This document shows, one piece after another, positions 57,001 to 64,000 of a stretch of 64,000 nucleotides of DNA; within the stretch, counting starts at the first letter, position 1, and each line of letters opens with the position of its first letter. Source of the DNA: CBIHON01 sp966211965 (GTDB lineage Bacteria > Pseudomonadota > Gammaproteobacteria > Burkholderiales > Burkholderiaceae_D); contig CBIHON010000026.1 of assembly GCA_966211965.1 (NCBI GenBank), forward strand, positions 1 to 64,000. The letters are read 5' to 3'. A program made the translations under genes and the position numbers. The notes beneath the pieces were generated by a model, which saw only the letters and a list, made by a program, of their open reading frames with translations, was not told the DNA's origin and did not search any database.

Positions 57001-59064
57001 TCATTCGTTCACCGCGAATTCTGCGCTGATCGCCGTCAGGTACAGCGCGGTGATGGCGCGTTGGCGATTGTCGGTCGACGCCGCGAGCGCGGCGGCGATG
57101 GCCTGTGCCGTCGCCACCGACATGCGCCCTTGCATCAGGTTCGCATCCACCAGGTTGATCAGGTTCTGCGCGTCGCCGGCGGCGTTGACGTAAGGACTGA
57201 TATCAATAGCGATCATCGATTTGTAGTCGCCGTTGATCAGCGCGTAAATGAAGTTCGCGCGTGCCACCGCCAGGCTCGGCGCGTAGATCTGGAATTCGGG
57301 CCCATACAATTGGGGCGCCCCCGGCAACCTGGTCATAGGGGAATAGAAGTTGAACACGCTCGGCGCATTCAAGATCTTCTGGTTCATCAAAAAATAATCC
57401 CAGAACAGGTTGGACGGATCGATCACCGTGCCGCCCAGCGCGCGCACCAGGCTCAACGTGTGCAGCATCGAGTCCTTGAGCCGGCCCTGCGTCGAACCGA
57501 CGGCGTCGGAGCGCGCCTCGGGATCAAGCAGCACGGCGGTCAAGGTGGCGCGCAGATCGCCGCGTCCGGCGCTGCCGTTGGCAAATACGTCGGCCACACG
57601 CTTGATGTAGGCCGGGCTTGGATTGCTGGTAACGAAAGCGCGGATCAGGCGCGTCGCGACAAACGGCGGAAGATTGGGATGCAGGAACAGGTTCTGCATC
57701 ACTGCATCGAAATCCTGCTGCGCAGTTTGATTGGCCGGCAGCGTGACGCCCTGCAGCAGGGTTTTCGCGCCCTTGTCGTGGTACTTGTCGCGCGGCTGCA
57801 GCGGGCCGCTGAAGTTTTCCCAGTTGAGGCCGGTGGCACTCGCGCCGGTATAAGTCCAGCCGCTCAATGCGCGAGAAAAATCGACGATGCGCGCCTGGTC
57901 GTAAGTCGGAATCGGATTGCCGTTCGGATCGAGCCGCAAGCTGCCATCCTGATTCAGGAGATTCGGCCCGAGCGTGAACAACTGCATCACTTCGCGCGCA
58001 TAGTTTTCGTTCGGCGCCGGGATCACGCTATTGCCCATGTCGAGATATTTTCCCATCGACGGATTGAGCGACATCTCGCGCAGCAAGGCGCCGTAATTGC
58101 CCAGCGCATTGTTGGACAGCGTGGTCAGCCAGGGTTGCATCTCGTTGGCGTTGTTGTTCTTGTCGGCCGACACCACGAAGATTTGCGACAACGCGAAGAT
58201 CATGCGTTGCCGTACTTGATCGGGCGCCGACGCCATGTTGGCGTACCAGTTTTTGCGCAACGTATTCATGTCGCTCGTCACCGGCAAGGTCGATGCCGGC
58301 AATGCCAGTTGCTGCGCCAGCCATGCCGCCGGCCCGATCTGCTTGACCAGTGCCAGGTCGGCCGGCGTGGTGCCGAACGTGGCCTGCTCCAGGAAGCGCG
58401 ATGCGGCCACTGTGGCAAGATCGACCGGCGGCAGAACGATCGGCCCCGTACTGCCGCAGGTGCCGACCTGGACCTGGGTATAGGTACTGGAATGAAGGTC
58501 GCCGTTGACCACTTCCAGCGGCAAAGGGCCGGCCTGGGTCGCGGTGCCGGAGGCCGTTAGCCTGGTGTCGGACACGTAGGCGGTCGACAGCGCGACGCCG
58601 TTGGCCCTTACCACGGATGCCGTGGTGAAGCGACTGCCGCTGACGGTCAGCATGTAGGGCCCGCAACCAACAGCAAGGGGACTGACGCCGGATATGCTCG
58701 GCGCGGTGGACTCCGGGGGCGTATTCGCCTGTACCAACGTCAGCTTCACGCTTGCAGACTGCTGCGGCGCCATCGACGAGGTCGCGGTGACGGTGACAGG
58801 GTTGGTCGAAGGCATCACGGCAGGCGCTTCGTAGAGGCCGTTTTGCGAATTGACCTTGCCGACGCTGGCATTGCCGCCCGGGATACCGTTGACCGCCAGG
58901 TCGACGTAAATGCCCTTGCCGTCCAGCTTGCCGGTGAACCAGACCTTGCCGCCCAAAAGTACGGTGGAAGAAGTGACGTCGAGCGTCAACGTTGCGGCGA
59001 GTGAAGGCGCCGCACATATCAGTGCGCACAAACCGCCCCACATCCAGCATCTAAGAAAAAGCAT
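57001..59064 (-). CDS. DUF1800 protein with N-terminal Ig-like domains
   Basis: A 687-residue exported protein with signal peptide (CWMWGGLCALICAAPSLAAT). Residues 25-205 have two beta-sandwich, Ig-like segments (TLDVTSSTVLLGGKVWFTGK, ISGVSPLAVGCGPYMLTVSG). The DUF1800 domain spans about 220-685, with RFLEQATFGTTPADLALVKQ, NYAREVMQLFTLGPNLL, FSRALSGWTYTG and FVATRLIRAFVTSNPSPAYI. The pair with DUF1501 downstream is conserved across bacteria, and its function is not established. The two stop/start regions are separated by 35 bases, so they are one operon. Confidence 0.92.
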   Translation of the reverse strand: MLFLRCWMWGGLCALICAAPSLAATLTLDVTSSTVLLGGKVWFTGKLDGKGIYVDLAVNGIPGGNASVGKVNSQNGLYEAPAVMPSTNPVTVTATSSMAPQQSASVKLTLVQANTPPESTAPSISGVSPLAVGCGPYMLTVSGSRFTTASVVRANGVALSTAYVSDTRLTASGTATQAGPLPLEVVNGDLHSSTYTQVQVGTCGSTGPIVLPPVDLATVAASRFLEQATFGTTPADLALVKQIGPAAWLAQQLALPASTLPVTSDMNTLRKNWYANMASAPDQVRQRMIFALSQIFVVSADKNNNANEMQPWLTTLSNNALGNYGALLREMSLNPSMGKYLDMGNSVIPAPNENYAREVMQLFTLGPNLLNQDGSLRLDPNGNPIPTYDQARIVDFSRALSGWTYTGASATGLNWENFSGPLQPRDKYHDKGAKTLLQGVTLPANQTAQQDFDAVMQNLFLHPNLPPFVATRLIRAFVTSNPSPAYIKRVADVFANGSAGRGDLRATLTAVLLDPEARSDAVGSTQGRLKDSMLHTLSLVRALGGTVIDPSNLFWDYFLMNQKILNAPSVFNFYSPMTRLPGAPQLYGPEFQIYAPSLAVARANFIYALINGDYKSMIAIDISPYVNAAGDAQNLINLVDANLMQGRMSVATAQAIAAALAASTDNRQRAITALYLTAISAEFAVNE

Positions 59065-59442
59065 CCTGACCTCCCGTTTCAGTTTTCACTGCAGCTCGAA
59101 ATAGAGCCCGATAGTCGATGGAAGGTCAGCCTGACTTTCCGTTGGGGAGACACATAGGCAAGCGCTGTGCCACCCATGCCCCCGGCGTTTAGCGAGGAAA
59201 TTTTGCCGAAAACCTAACAGGTTTCGTCAATGCGGCGACGATGGATCACCAGATTTTGTCACTATTTCCCTAAAACATTGACGCCAGGATTTTTTATGCT
59301 GTGGAGTGACGAATTTTGCCGTTGACTGTGCCACGTGAACAAAGCCCCCGGGATGTTTGATTGCGCATGCAAGGGCGAGGCGCATTGCAGGTTTTAGCTG
59401 GTATGGCCGCCGTAGGCCATTTTCACGCACAGGCAAAGCGCC
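59065..59442. other. Noncoding region upstream of the DUF1800 gene
   Basis: 378 bases with no supported gene. A 69-codon minus-strand frame (59227-59436) is present but lacks a ribosome site and has no protein-like pattern. The region probably holds the promoter of the DUF1800/DUF1501 operon; no consensus boxes are clear by eye. Confidence 0.4.
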
Positions 59443-59745
59443 CTATGAAAAGTACTTCCAATTGTCCAGCAACCACTTCCGGACTTGCTCATGACTGCGC
59501 AGATGGGTTGGCACCCTTTCATGGATCAGCTTTTCCGCATGCTTGGCGACGCCCAGGGATCCCAGGCCATTGGTATTGGCAAATTTATTCACGAAATAAA
59601 GCATTTCAAGGCAATCATGCCGCCGCAGTTCCGCGCTATTTGGTTCGTCCAACTTCATCACATCATCCGGCCTGATTGTTTCGGGGTGATAGCTGTATTT
59701 CAGATCGCTTACCTTCAACGGCCCTGCCCTGTGATCGACGTTCAT
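59443..59745 (-). CDS. Hypothetical protein, 100 aa
   Basis: A 100-residue soluble, charged protein. The middle is helical (LDEPNSAELRRHDCLEMLYF, VNKFANTNGLGSLGVAKHAE) and the end (HLRSHEQVRKWLLDNWKYFS) is amphipathic. It starts MNVDHRAGPLKVSDLKYSYH, with AGGGAGAGCG as a ribosome site. No signal or membrane helix. I do not recognise the family. It is divergent from the PhnD-like gene at 59999, leaving about 250 bases of AT-rich DNA between them that may hold both promoters. Confidence 0.7.
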   Translation of the reverse strand: MNVDHRAGPLKVSDLKYSYHPETIRPDDVMKLDEPNSAELRRHDCLEMLYFVNKFANTNGLGSLGVAKHAEKLIHERVPTHLRSHEQVRKWLLDNWKYFS

Positions 59746-59998
59746 TTTCGCGCTCTCCCTGCTAATAAAAAAATGAAATTAGACTATGGCCAAGCGGATT
59801 AAACCATTCCATAAATATGGGATATATTGGCTTTTTCACACTACGTTCTCGCATAAACGCGCCTGCAGCGGAGGATTTCTCGTTGTGGATGCGCATTACC
59901 AAAAAAACTGTGTAAGGATACGGACTGCAACACAAAAACAAGAAGCCGATGATGCCCGGCTCCCATCATATTTGCCGTCAGGAGGAGCATCAAAAATC

Positions 59999-60844
59999 AT
60001 GAAGCCTAAAATTCTTTTGCCCGTGCTCGTCTTGGTGGCCTTGGTCTTTTTGGCACCCACGGGCCACGCCGCCAACTACAACTTCGGCGTCATGCCATGG
60101 CAAAAAGGACAATCGGTCGACGACATTCGCGGCATGTACAAACCGATGCTCGATTGGCTGGGCAGGCAGACCGGCGATACATTCTCCATTGTCGGCACGC
60201 GCGATTACGACCAGATGGTCGACTTCCTGGCGAACGGCCGGATACAGATCGCGAACATTTCCCCCATGCCCTACGTGCTGGCAAAAAGAAAAAATCCCGA
60301 GATCCGCTTGCTGGTCACGGAATTGAGCTGGAACAGGGACCGTACAAAAAAAATCGATTCCTACCGCGGCTATATCCTGGCATTGAAAAAACGCACCGAT
60401 ATCAACACGCTCGATGACCTGAAGGGCAAGCAATTCGGCTTTGTCGATGAGGACTCGACCAGCGGTTTTCAATATCCGTCGGTCCTGATGCGCGAACACG
60501 GGATCGAGTACAAATCTTACTTCGGGAAGTATTATTTTCTCGGCGGCCATCCGCGCGTCACCGATGCGATCGTCTCCGGCAGCATTGATGCGGGCGCGAC
60601 CTGGGACTATAACTGGAGCCAGGCCGACAAAAAGCACGGGCAAGTCTTCAAGGCCTTGTTCGAGACGCCGCCGATTCCGAATCTCTGCATCGCCGCCCAT
60701 CCATCGCTGCCGCTCAATGCGCAAAAAAAGATCGAGAAGGCCTTGCTCACGATCGATGAGAAACTGCTGACAGGGCTTCCTGCCGCCGGTTACGTGGTGC
60801 GGCCGGATTCATTTTATGATGTCGTAAGAAAGCTATTGCAATAG
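59999..60844 (+). CDS. PhnD-like periplasmic binding protein, probable sensor partner of the downstream kinase
   Basis: The ATG at 59999, preceded by GGAGGAGC, gives 281 residues with a signal peptide (LPVLVLVALVFLAPTGHAAN). The frame runs 71 codons further upstream without such a signal. PhnD-family blocks are present: YNFGVMPWQKGQSVDDIRGM, DTFSIVGTRDYDQMVDFLAN, IQIANISPMPYVLAKR, LKGKQFGFVDEDSTSGFQYP and IDAGATWDYNWSQADK. It differs clearly from the binding protein at 51573. No ATPase or permease follows; instead there is a hybrid histidine kinase 139 bases on. It therefore probably reports ligand binding to the kinase rather than feeding a transporter. Ligand unknown. Confidence 0.85.
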   Translation: MKPKILLPVLVLVALVFLAPTGHAANYNFGVMPWQKGQSVDDIRGMYKPMLDWLGRQTGDTFSIVGTRDYDQMVDFLANGRIQIANISPMPYVLAKRKNPEIRLLVTELSWNRDRTKKIDSYRGYILALKKRTDINTLDDLKGKQFGFVDEDSTSGFQYPSVLMREHGIEYKSYFGKYYFLGGHPRVTDAIVSGSIDAGATWDYNWSQADKKHGQVFKALFETPPIPNLCIAAHPSLPLNAQKKIEKALLTIDEKLLTGLPAAGYVVRPDSFYDVVRKLLQ

Positions 60845-60962
60845 GTGCTTCTAAAAATTGCCAAAAGTGCCAAAGGTCGGGCCGATGAGCGGACATGTAC
60901 GCAGTCACATTGAGCACCGCAGACCCGAGATTGGGTGCCTTTGGTAATTTTTACGGGCCCCC
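60844..60962. repeat. Dispersed repeat with terminal inverted repeats, copy B
   Basis: The same element as 11918-12039. Left end GGTGCTTCTAAAAATTGCC, right end GGTAATTTTTACGGGCCCC, interior TTGAGCACCGCAGACCCGAG identical to copy A. It begins on the last base of the PhnD-like stop codon and ends 21 bases before the kinase start, so it lies inside the likely operon and would fold in its mRNA. Confidence 0.75.
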
Positions 60963-60983
60963 AATAATCGACGGAGCGGCATA

Positions 60984-63900
60984 GTGCGTCTACGCCAAAA
61001 ACTATTCATCCCGACCGCCCTCTCCCTGATCCTGAGCATTGGCGTTCTGGTGTATCTGTACATCGCCGGTTACGACTCCTACCAGGAAATAGAAGATCGC
61101 AGGTCGGAGCAACGGCAACTCCTGCTCAAGAAAAAAATCCGCCAGCGCCTGGACACGACCCGCAATTTCGCGGCAATCATCCGGCAAAACCCGATCGTGG
61201 CCGACAGCATCTCTGTCAAGGAACAGGATCAACTGCTGTCGGTGATCAGCCCGCTGAGTGAAAATACCGATCTCAACCTGGTGCGCGTATACGACCAGAG
61301 CGGCGTGCTGTTCGGCGACGGCTTCAGCGCATCTGCCTTCGGCCGCACCGATGAACTCAGCCCATGGCTGAAAGAGGTCATGGCGTCGCGCGAAATATCG
61401 ACCTCGCTGCGTGTCGTGGACGATATTCCCTACCTGGTCAGCGCCGGTTCGATCGAAAGCGTCAACGGCAAGATCGGCATCGCCGCGGTCGGCTACCGGA
61501 TCGACCTGCCCTTCCTGCTCGATCTTGCATCCGAGACCGAATCGGAAGTGGAAATGCTGGTAAACGGAAAATGGCTGGTTTCCATGTCGCCGACCGGCTG
61601 GCGCGTCTCCAGCGAAGGAACCCGGGCAACCGAGTTCGACATCGAAGGCATCAGCGCCGGCATGCCGATCAAGGTGCGCATGACCGAGGACCTCAGCAGC
61701 GATATCAAGAGCTTCAAAACCTATATGTTCGCCTTGATCGGCTTTATCGGTTTGGCCAGCGGCATTTTTATCGCGATTTCTTTTTTCCTGTTGCGAGGCG
61801 TGGTGAACCGCACCGGCATGCTGTTGGAGGCGGTGCAGAAAGTCGAGGCCGGCGACCTGAGCGCGCGTGTCGAAGGCAGCTTCGCCAAAGATGAAATCGG
61901 CTTGCTGCAACAGGCATTCAATCACATGGCAAGCCAGATCCAGAGCGCATTCCGCGATCTGCAGGAACGCATCGCCGAGCGCGATCAAGCAGAGAAAGCC
62001 TTGCAGCAGCATCGCGAACAACTGGAGCTGACAGTCGAGCAGCGCACCCAGGAGTTGGCGCGCGCCAAGGAAGTCGCCGAGACCGCAAGCCGCGCGAAGA
62101 GCGACTTCCTGGCCAACATGAGCCATGAGATCCGCACGCCGATGAACGCAGTGATCGGCATGGCGCATCTGGCGTTGCGTTCGGATCTCAACCCCAAGCA
62201 GCGCGACTATGTGGAGAAAATCCACGGCGCCGGGATATCCTTGTTGGGCATCATCAACGACATCCTTGATTTTTCCAAGATCGAAGCTGGCAAGCTCAGC
62301 ATCGAAAATGCCGAATTCAATCTCAACGATGTGTTGAACGATGTCTCCACCGTCACGCTCGGCAAGGCGCATGAAAAAAACCTGGAATATCTGCTGCAGG
62401 TCGCGCCGGATGTTCCGCCCTACCTGATCGGCGATTCGCTGCGGCTGGGGCAAGTCCTGATCAACCTGATCAACAACGCGATCAAGTTCACCGAAAAAGG
62501 CGAGATCACCGTCGCCTGCCGCTTGCTCAGATCGGCGGCGGAACGGATCGAGCTTGAATTCGAGGTGCGCGATACCGGCATCGGCCTCAGCCGCGAGCAA
62601 GCCGCCAAACTATTCCACGCCTTCAGCCAGGCGGACGAATCGACTACCCGCAAGTACGGCGGCACCGGCCTCGGCTTGTCGATTTCGAAGCGCCTGGTGG
62701 AATTGATGGGCGGAGCCATTTGGCTCGAGAGCGAGGAAAACGTCGGCACCGCCATGCATTTCACCGCATGGTTCGGCCTGTCGCAAAAACAGGAATGGCG
62801 CCAGGTCGTACCCGAGACGATCAGCGGCATGCATGTCCTCCTGGTGGATGACAATGCGCATGCCTTGGAGATTTTGAAGGACGGCCTGTCCTCGCTGCCG
62901 ATCGGGATCGACGTGGCAGCCGACGGCGGCGAAGCACTGGCGGCGATTCGCGCCTGCGACGCAAGCCGGCCGTACGGCGTGGTGTTCACCGACCTGGAGA
63001 TGCCGGAGATGGACGGCATCGACTTGATCGCGGCAGTGAAGAAAGACGCCTCCCTGCAGGCGCCGCCGAAAATGGTCTTGCTCAGCAGCGAAAGCCATGA
63101 GGAAATCAACCATCGGATTGACAGTGCGCTGGCCGACGCATTGCTGATGAAACCGGTCAGCCCTTCCGCACTGATCGATGCCTTGGTGGGCTTGTTCGCG
63201 CCGGCGGCGAACGCCACGGCGGATGACGCGAATCAAGCCTTGCCGCGTTTTGGCGGTCTCTCCGTGTTGCTGGTGGAGGATAACGAAGTCAACCAGCAGA
63301 TTGCCGTCGAGCTGATGGAGGCAGCCGGAGCCGTGGTGCAGGTTGCTGGCAACGGCCGCATCGCGCGCGACATCCTGTTCGAAGCCGAGGCGAACCGCTT
63401 CGACCTGGTGTTCATGGATGTGCAGATGCCGGAGATGGATGGCCATGAAGTGACGCGGAAAATCCGCGCCGACCCGCGCTTCGATGCGCTGCCGATCATT
63501 GCGATGACGGCGCACGCGATGCAGGAAGAGCGAGACCGCTGCATCGAGTCCGGCATGAACGATCACCTTTCCAAACCCATCAATCCTGCCGAGTTGTACC
63601 GCACGATCGGCCGCTGGTGCGGTGCGAAAGCGATGCCGCCGGCACCGCTCGATATCGGACCGGCAAAAGGAATGCATGAAGACTTGGTGATCGAAGGCTT
63701 TGACGTGCAGGACGGCTTGGCGCGCACTCTCGGCAATCGCGAATTTTATCTGCAAATGCTGCAGCGCTTTTATGATGATCAACGCGATGCGGCCGGAAAA
63801 ATCCGTGCTGCGCTGGAGGGCGGCGACCGCCAGACCGCAGAACGCCTGGCGCATACCCTCAAGGGCGTGGCGGGCCAGCTTGGAGCGTCGGCGATGCATC

Positions 63901-64000
63901 ATTTGGCCGAACGATTGGAGCAGGAAATTCATCGGGACGCAGGGCCGGCCGTAGTGCTCGACCGGCTGGATCAGGTGGAACGGGACATGCGTGCGCTGCA
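60984..64000 (+). CDS. Hybrid sensor histidine kinase with two receivers and HPt (BarA-like), 3' end beyond window
   Basis: Open from a GTG at 60984 (preceded by CGGAGCGG) to the window end: 1005 codons without a stop. Order: membrane helix 1 at about 8-29, periplasmic domain to about 245, helix 2 at about 247-272 (FALIGFIGLASGIFIAISFF), HAMP and coiled coil, then the HisKA H box SDFLANMSHEIRTPMNAVIG (about 373-392). HATPase boxes are NLINNAIKFTEKG, DTGIGLS and GGTGLGLSISKRL. Receiver 1 starts near 615 (VLLVDDNAHA, VVFTDLEMPEMDG). Receiver 2 starts near 760 (VLLVEDNEVNQQ, VFMDVQMPEMDG). HPt lies near 950 (RLAHTLKGVAGQLG). A full phosphorelay is therefore in one chain. The PhnD-like protein upstream probably feeds its periplasmic domain. 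Confidence 0.93.
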   Translation, partial: MRLRQKLFIPTALSLILSIGVLVYLYIAGYDSYQEIEDRRSEQRQLLLKKKIRQRLDTTRNFAAIIRQNPIVADSISVKEQDQLLSVISPLSENTDLNLVRVYDQSGVLFGDGFSASAFGRTDELSPWLKEVMASREISTSLRVVDDIPYLVSAGSIESVNGKIGIAAVGYRIDLPFLLDLASETESEVEMLVNGKWLVSMSPTGWRVSSEGTRATEFDIEGISAGMPIKVRMTEDLSSDIKSFKTYMFALIGFIGLASGIFIAISFFLLRGVVNRTGMLLEAVQKVEAGDLSARVEGSFAKDEIGLLQQAFNHMASQIQSAFRDLQERIAERDQAEKALQQHREQLELTVEQRTQELARAKEVAETASRAKSDFLANMSHEIRTPMNAVIGMAHLALRSDLNPKQRDYVEKIHGAGISLLGIINDILDFSKIEAGKLSIENAEFNLNDVLNDVSTVTLGKAHEKNLEYLLQVAPDVPPYLIGDSLRLGQVLINLINNAIKFTEKGEITVACRLLRSAAERIELEFEVRDTGIGLSREQAAKLFHAFSQADESTTRKYGGTGLGLSISKRLVELMGGAIWLESEENVGTAMHFTAWFGLSQKQEWRQVVPETISGMHVLLVDDNAHALEILKDGLSSLPIGIDVAADGGEALAAIRACDASRPYGVVFTDLEMPEMDGIDLIAAVKKDASLQAPPKMVLLSSESHEEINHRIDSALADALLMKPVSPSALIDALVGLFAPAANATADDANQALPRFGGLSVLLVEDNEVNQQIAVELMEAAGAVVQVAGNGRIARDILFEAEANRFDLVFMDVQMPEMDGHEVTRKIRADPRFDALPIIAMTAHAMQEERDRCIESGMNDHLSKPINPAELYRTIGRWCGAKAMPPAPLDIGPAKGMHEDLVIEGFDVQDGLARTLGNREFYLQMLQRFYDDQRDAAGKIRAALEGGDRQTAERLAHTLKGVAGQLGASAMHHLAERLEQEIHRDAGPAVVLDRLDQVERDMRAL

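Noticed and set aside
55370..58560. Long plus-strand frames opposite the DUF1501/DUF1800 genes
   Set aside because: Low-complexity Arg/Gln/His composition, no starts with ribosome sites, and both minus-strand genes are clear.
59227..59436. 69-codon minus-strand frame
   Set aside because: No ribosome site, no conserved-looking pattern, and it lies in the probable promoter region of the DUF1800 operon.
61002..63932. Two long minus-strand frames (532 and 440 codons) opposite the hybrid kinase
   Set aside because: The plus strand encodes every box of a hybrid kinase without interruption; the antisense frames are rich in His, Arg and Gln and lack motifs.

Overview
The window reads as chromosomal DNA of a moderately GC-rich betaproteobacterium, most likely Burkholderiales and probably Oxalobacteraceae-like. 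This rests on the gene order tRNA-Val/dnaQ/rnhA/methyltransferase/gloB/mltD, the long-form leuA, the DUF1800/DUF1501 pair and overall protein style. Genus is not assignable from sequence alone.

Layout. 1-1.3 kb: small unrecognised genes, perhaps the edge of a mobile element next to tRNA-Val(CAC). 1.57-6.2 kb: housekeeping block (tRNA-Val, dnaQ, rnhA, a SAM methyltransferase, gloB, mltD). 6.4-19.6 kb: two divergent peptide-type ABC importers, a yejABEF set on the minus strand and a second set on the plus strand with two tandem paralogous binding proteins. They are separated by a 122-bp repeat that recurs at 60.8 kb. 19.9-28.3 kb: fabI, an RhlE-like helicase, an EgtB-like selenoneine synthase homologue (senA) divergent from selD, a GT2-TPR protein, and leuA behind Leu-rich leader ORFs. 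28.3-46.6 kb: an accessory type VI secretion/Rhs island. It holds two full-length rhs genes with nearly shared cores and different tips, candidate immunity genes, a vgrG, a frameshifted gene upstream of vgrG, an AP2-domain protein, and remnants of Rhs, Hsp70 and phage-like genes. 46.7-55.0 kb: an Hsp70-family gene, then egtB, an unassigned methyltransferase and egtD on the minus strand, divergent from a four-gene PhnD/C/E-type transporter whose binding protein resembles the putative selenate-transporter clade. 55.0-59.1 kb: palindromic repeats and a DUF1501/DUF1800 pair. 59.4-64.0 kb: a small hypothetical, a PhnD-like periplasmic protein, and a hybrid histidine kinase that runs off the window end and has no stop inside it.

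Working together. EgtD would make hercynine. EgtB would use it for ergothioneine. SenA, with selenophosphate from SelD and selenium imported by the 51.6-55.0 kb transporter, would use hercynine for selenoneine. This would be a sulfur/selenium antioxidant network split over about 30 kb. Two features stand out: no SenB-type selenosugar synthase is recognisable here, and the SenA homologue carries Arg and Tyr where the EgtB in the same window has two iron-binding histidines. The Rhs island shows repeated tip replacement, with a papain/NlpC-like tip followed by an overlapping membrane-anchored immunity candidate.
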